This document shows positions 60,631 through 64,000 of a stretch of DNA of 64,000 nucleotides, piece after piece. Origin of the DNA: Mesorhabditis belari (taxonomy: Eukaryota > Nematoda > Chromadorea > Rhabditida > Rhabditidae); the NCBI GenBank assembly GCA_958450365.1, contig CAUEEP010000742.1, forward strand, positions 2,368,001 through 2,432,000, in the 5' to 3' direction. The notes below the pieces were generated by a model. It was given only the letters and a program-made list of their open reading frames with translations, ran no database searches and was not told where the DNA came from. The first letter of the stretch is position 1; each line of letters begins with the position of its first letter. The translations under genes and the position numbers were made by a program.

Positions 60631-63436
60631 ATGTCTTATGATGACATTAATCGACCAGTCATCGCACCACATCGAGGCTTTAACGCAAAAGCTCGTGAAG
60701 TCTTGCTCGATCCACCGATGAAAGGTTAAAATTACATATTGGAAGAATTATTAGTAAATGACAGTAAGAAAAACGATATTCTATTACGAGATTCTATTAC
60801 GCATTTTACTATACAGATCGATGGGCTGTAGGTAAATTTGCGTTCAGTGTAATGGTTCAGTGTCAAGGTAAATTTGCGTTCAGTGTAATGGCTCAATGGT
60901 AAGGTAAATTTGCGTTCACTGTAATCAGTTCTAATAAGTGGGATATGCTTCCGGATTTTAAAACAAAAAGCGAAGAATCCGTTTGCAAACTTGATTCCTC
61001 AATTTCTTACTAAAAACAGACCTAATTTTGCAAGATTACTTTCCCAGGGGATCCTGGAAATAAACAAAAAAATCATTTAAATTTCTCTTAATTGAAAAGC
61101 TTTTCAAATAAAGAATAGAGATTAAAAAACGGGGAAAACAACTGATCACTTTTTTGCCACCACTTCCGATTCAAATCATGAGACTAGAGTCGGTCGATGA
61201 ATCGGAAATGAAAATTTTTAGTTTGAATCAAAAAAAAAACTTTTGATTTGATTCTTTTTAATCCCTTGGGTCAAAATCAGTTAACTCTAAAAATTTAGAA
61301 ACACTTGTTTACTTTGTTATGATATTTTGAGTACTTTGATTTCGTGTTGAGGGCTGATTTTTGAGCTTCTACCACCTGACACCACATCTAAAAGGAAAGC
61401 AAAGCTAGCCAGGCCAAAATGAAGTCGTTTTTTTGGGTGAAGATACCTTGATCTTTCAATTAATAACACAAATTTGCAGCTATGAGGCTCTTGCTTTTAC
61501 TTGCTAGTTTTTCATCTAATTGTTATTTCTCTTTTTGCAAACTACCATCACCCGACCTTTTTAATTCACCTTTAATTGGACACGAGTGCGTTTATGTAAC
61601 ATTTTCGCAAAAGATCATAAGTTATTTGTTTTAAATGAGAATGAATAAATACTTGTAAACTATAAATTAACGTAATTACAGGTTTCACGGGAATGCCGAC
61701 GAAGAGCAACTCGGATTTCGATTTGTTGAGCAGAAAACTCAAGGGACAATCATTTGGATTTCGAGGAGGAAGTCAGGTGGGTGTGGGAAATGCTAAAAGA
61801 TTGAATTTTGATCTTTGAAGGGTTGATAAAAGTTGCGAAACAAAAGCTACGGTTCCAATACGGTTCTTTTTAGATCCAATAAGGTTCCAATAAGGTTCCA
61901 ATACGGTTCCGATACGGTTCCAATACGGTTCTTTTCAGAACCAATACGGTTCCAATACGGTTCTTTTTAGATCCAATATGGTTCCATTAAGCTACCGTAA
62001 CACTGATGTGTTTGTGATTAAAAGCTACACCATTTATTTGCCAAAAAGCTACCGTAATCCTGGCTATTGTAGTGCATAGATTGAACTGTATATTGAATTG
62101 GTCTATAGAACTATTGGATCTCTACTTGTGCTAATAGTTAATGTTTTTAAAATTCAAGTTACTCATCGAAACTTCTAGAGTACGTCGGCGAGCACCCCGA
62201 AAACCCAATCAAGCAACTCGTCGGTTGGCGATCCAAAAGATAAAGGTGAGTTATTTCAAGATCATAGTTGTTGATGTCGACTTCTTTACAATCCCTAAGC
62301 TTTAGTCGAATTCGATGGAATTGGTGAACCACCGAAAGTTGCCAAGAGTCAAACCCATAAATTGATCGGTGAAATCGGGAAAACTCGGTCGGCTAGTGAT
62401 GTTTTTCGGGTAAGTAAAATAAATGAAACCAAAAAAAGTAAACATTCAGGCAAATGGGCACTACGTTGACAAGAAGCTCTTTCGAACATTTCAACAGGAC
62501 AACGTAATGAAGATGCCGAGGTTGAAAGTGAAACAGAGCACGCTAATACACATTATACGCTAATACGCTAAATGTTTCATGTTCTTGAAATCCATATTAT
62601 TTCATATTGTTCTGACTATGAGTCAGATCCGATAGAATCTGAAGAATTAGGAATCATTTTTCAGTATGGACTCGGATCTCGAATCGATCGGAGCCTATCG
62701 TAGCCTAACTGGCGATGATGCAGTCTCACCCCATCCCGGCGATTTACCTGGATCGAAAGCTCAACGGTATACAAAAGCTCAAGTGTCTATTGAGGAGAAC
62801 TAATGATTTACAAAGCAATACATAAATAGTCAGTTAGTAGTTTGTATCAGCTACAATATCATTAATAGAAATTCTATTGCTTTGTGTAGTCGCTACTTCA
62901 AAAACATCCGTTTATCGTCTATTCTGGTTCAGATCATTTTTAAGACTAAAATCTGTACGGTACTTGTGTACTGAAAGTTTCATGACTTATTTTTGTACAT
63001 AACTCTGCAAACACTCAAAAGAGTACACGTTTTTTAATTAAAAACTACGAAAAGAGGTTCTACTATCGGTATTACTAACTACTGGTAACTATTTGACCTT
63101 GTCATAAAGTTATAAAGTGATTGTAAAATAAGGGATAGGCTAATTTCGGCAATTTTATTTGCGCAACTCGCCATAACTTTCTTCTAAGTTGATCCATCTT
63201 TATGATTTTCGTGTCATTTTGTTGCACTTATTAAGTTCTACAAAATGACACCGCAAATCACAAAGATTGACCAACTTAGAAGAAAGTTATGGCGAGTTGC
63301 GCAAATAAAATGGCGGAAATTAGCCTACCCCTAAAATAATAAAGAACAAGTATCTATAAATTTACACAAGATTTTCAGCACTGAGATGGAGGAGAAGAGA
63401 AAAACGGTGAAATCGTGGCTGGATAAAGTCGAATGA
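60631..63436 (+). CDS. Small disordered protein, unknown function
   Basis: I do not recognise this gene. Seven exons join in frame: 60631-60724, 61682-61776, 62179-62245, 62306-62409, 62450-62520, 62665-62766 and 63379-63436, giving about 196 residues. Exon 1 reads MSYDDINRPVIAPHRGFNAK, then REVLLDPPMKG. Later come NSDFDLLSRKLKGQSFGF, a Ser/Thr-rich STSASTPKTQSSNSS, THKLIGEIGKTRSASDVF (a basic RSxS phosphosite-like motif), DLESIGAYRSLTGDDAV, and a charged end, TEMEEKRKTVKSWLDKVE. Ignoring the last donor gives an alternative C-terminus with a stop at 62803. An AG lies directly before AATG at the start. Introns 1 and 6 contain repeats. Exon coherence makes a real gene likely. Confidence 0.65.
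60826..60925. repeat. Three short tandem repeats (GGTAAATTTGCGTTCAGTGT)
   Basis: Three copies of a ~33-bp unit in intron 1 of the 60631 gene. Confidence 0.8.
61359..61538. repeat. Dispersed ~180-bp repeat, copy 1
   Basis: CTACCACCTGACACCACATC onward is nearly identical to 63709-63882. This copy lies in intron 1 of the 60631 gene, the other just after the gene, in the same orientation. No inverted termini seen. Confidence 0.85.
61850..61985. repeat. Tandem repeat (GGTTCCAATACGGTTC)
   Basis: Degenerate units of GGTTCCAATA and CGGTTCTTTTTAGATCCAAT in intron 2 of the 60631 gene. Confidence 0.8.
61989..62062. repeat. Inverted partner of the 59064 repeat
   Basis: AAGCTACCGTAACACTGATG to AAAAAGCTACCGTAATCC; reverse complement of 59064-59139. 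Confidence 0.85.
63131..63332. mobile_element. Near-perfect ~200-bp foldback element
   Basis: The left half from AGGGATAGGCTAATTTCGGC and the right half ending GGAAATTAGCCTACCCCT are reverse complements over about 100 bp each, with almost no loop (TTATTAAGTT at the centre). Flanking AAAATA on both sides may be the target duplication. It lies in the last intron of the 60631 gene; half of an arm is present alone at 9232-9262. Confidence 0.9.
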
Positions 63437-63439
63437 TTT

Positions 63440-64000
63440 TCACTCAATGTAAAAAAAAAAGTTTAATCAATGTAAAAAGCGAGGTGCTCGAGAAAATTTG
63501 TGTAAACTTTTGAAATAACCACAAAAACATATCAAACTTTACGTTGGTGTCGATAAATTTGTTTTACACTGCACTTTATCAATGTACTGTTGCCTAAACA
63601 ACACCAAAAAGCGTCCGTCTGACTTTTCAGACAAAACTCAGATGTACAGTAACCCCAAGCCATAAAGCTCAGTTTTGAGAAGGAATTTTCATTATTTCTT
63701 TTTTTGAGGCTCTACCACCTGACACCACATCTAAAAGGAAAGCAAAGCTAGCCAGGCCAAAATCAAGTCGTTTCTTTGGGGAAAGATACCTTGATCTTTC
63801 AATTAATAACACAAATTTGCAGCTACGAGGCTCTTGCTTTTACTTGCTAGTTTTTCATCTAATTGTTATTTCTCTTTTTTGCTGCAAAGTTATTGGTGGT
63901 CTCCGTTATAGAATCTTTGGCCTTAAGCATTGCTTCGTTTTATGTTTAACCTCTTGAAAAGATTAAGCCGCGCTATTCCTTTACCGGCTTTGACCTTACC
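63440..64000. other. Gene-free right edge
   Basis: It contains the second copy of the ~180-bp dispersed repeat (63709-63882). Nothing else is recognisable. Confidence 0.5.

Overview
The window reads as nuclear DNA of a nematode, most likely a rhabditid related to Caenorhabditis. Genes have many short introns (mostly 40-60 bp) with TTTTAG/TTTCAG acceptors. Several start codons sit a few bases after such an acceptor, as expected for spliced-leader trans-splicing. Non-coding DNA is AT-rich. The recognisable proteins have their closest known relatives in nematodes.

Layout. (1) 1-373: 5' end of a GH18 chitinase gene, minus strand. (2) 840-24100: a segmentally duplicated, transposon-rich block. 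It holds two near-full-length plus-strand copies of a long coiled-coil protein that resembles the centrosome scaffold SPD-5 (copy A 2018-6511, copy B 17783-22204). A collapsed third copy lies at 12027-12425. One complete minus-strand APC2 gene (13510-16959) is head to head with copy B, and an APC2 3'-end remnant (1007-1170) sits upstream of copy A. The ancestral duplicated unit was therefore probably the divergent pair APC2/spd-5. Mariner elements, MITEs and a FLYWCH/MULE relic fill the space between. (3) 24448-28698: mitochondrial HSP70 (hsp-6, minus) divergent from the complex I subunit NDUFA2 (plus), with a perfect heat-shock element in hsp-6's upstream region. (4) 29249-30520: a decayed full-length mariner. 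(5) 31003-33955: a fold-type I PLP enzyme of the ACC-synthase-like family (minus). (6) About 34380-55063: a very large multi-exon minus-strand gene for a low-complexity, modular protein I cannot assign. It repeats a short motif of the form IDLDEIF at least 11 times and a ~58-residue unit ending in a DFHALISSP-like core about eight times. Its introns hold many minisatellites, three related MITEs and a Tc1-like remnant. (7) 55070-60630: gene-poor, with one GC-rich structured island. (8) 60631-63436: a small plus-strand gene of unknown function whose last intron contains a near-perfect foldback element.

Functionally, two neighbours belong to mitosis (SPD-5-like centrosome scaffold and the APC/C cullin subunit) and two to mitochondria (HSP-6 and NDUFA2). 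The most novel material is the duplicated SPD-5/APC2 locus and the giant repeat protein. All identifications are from recognition of the sequence; no search was run.
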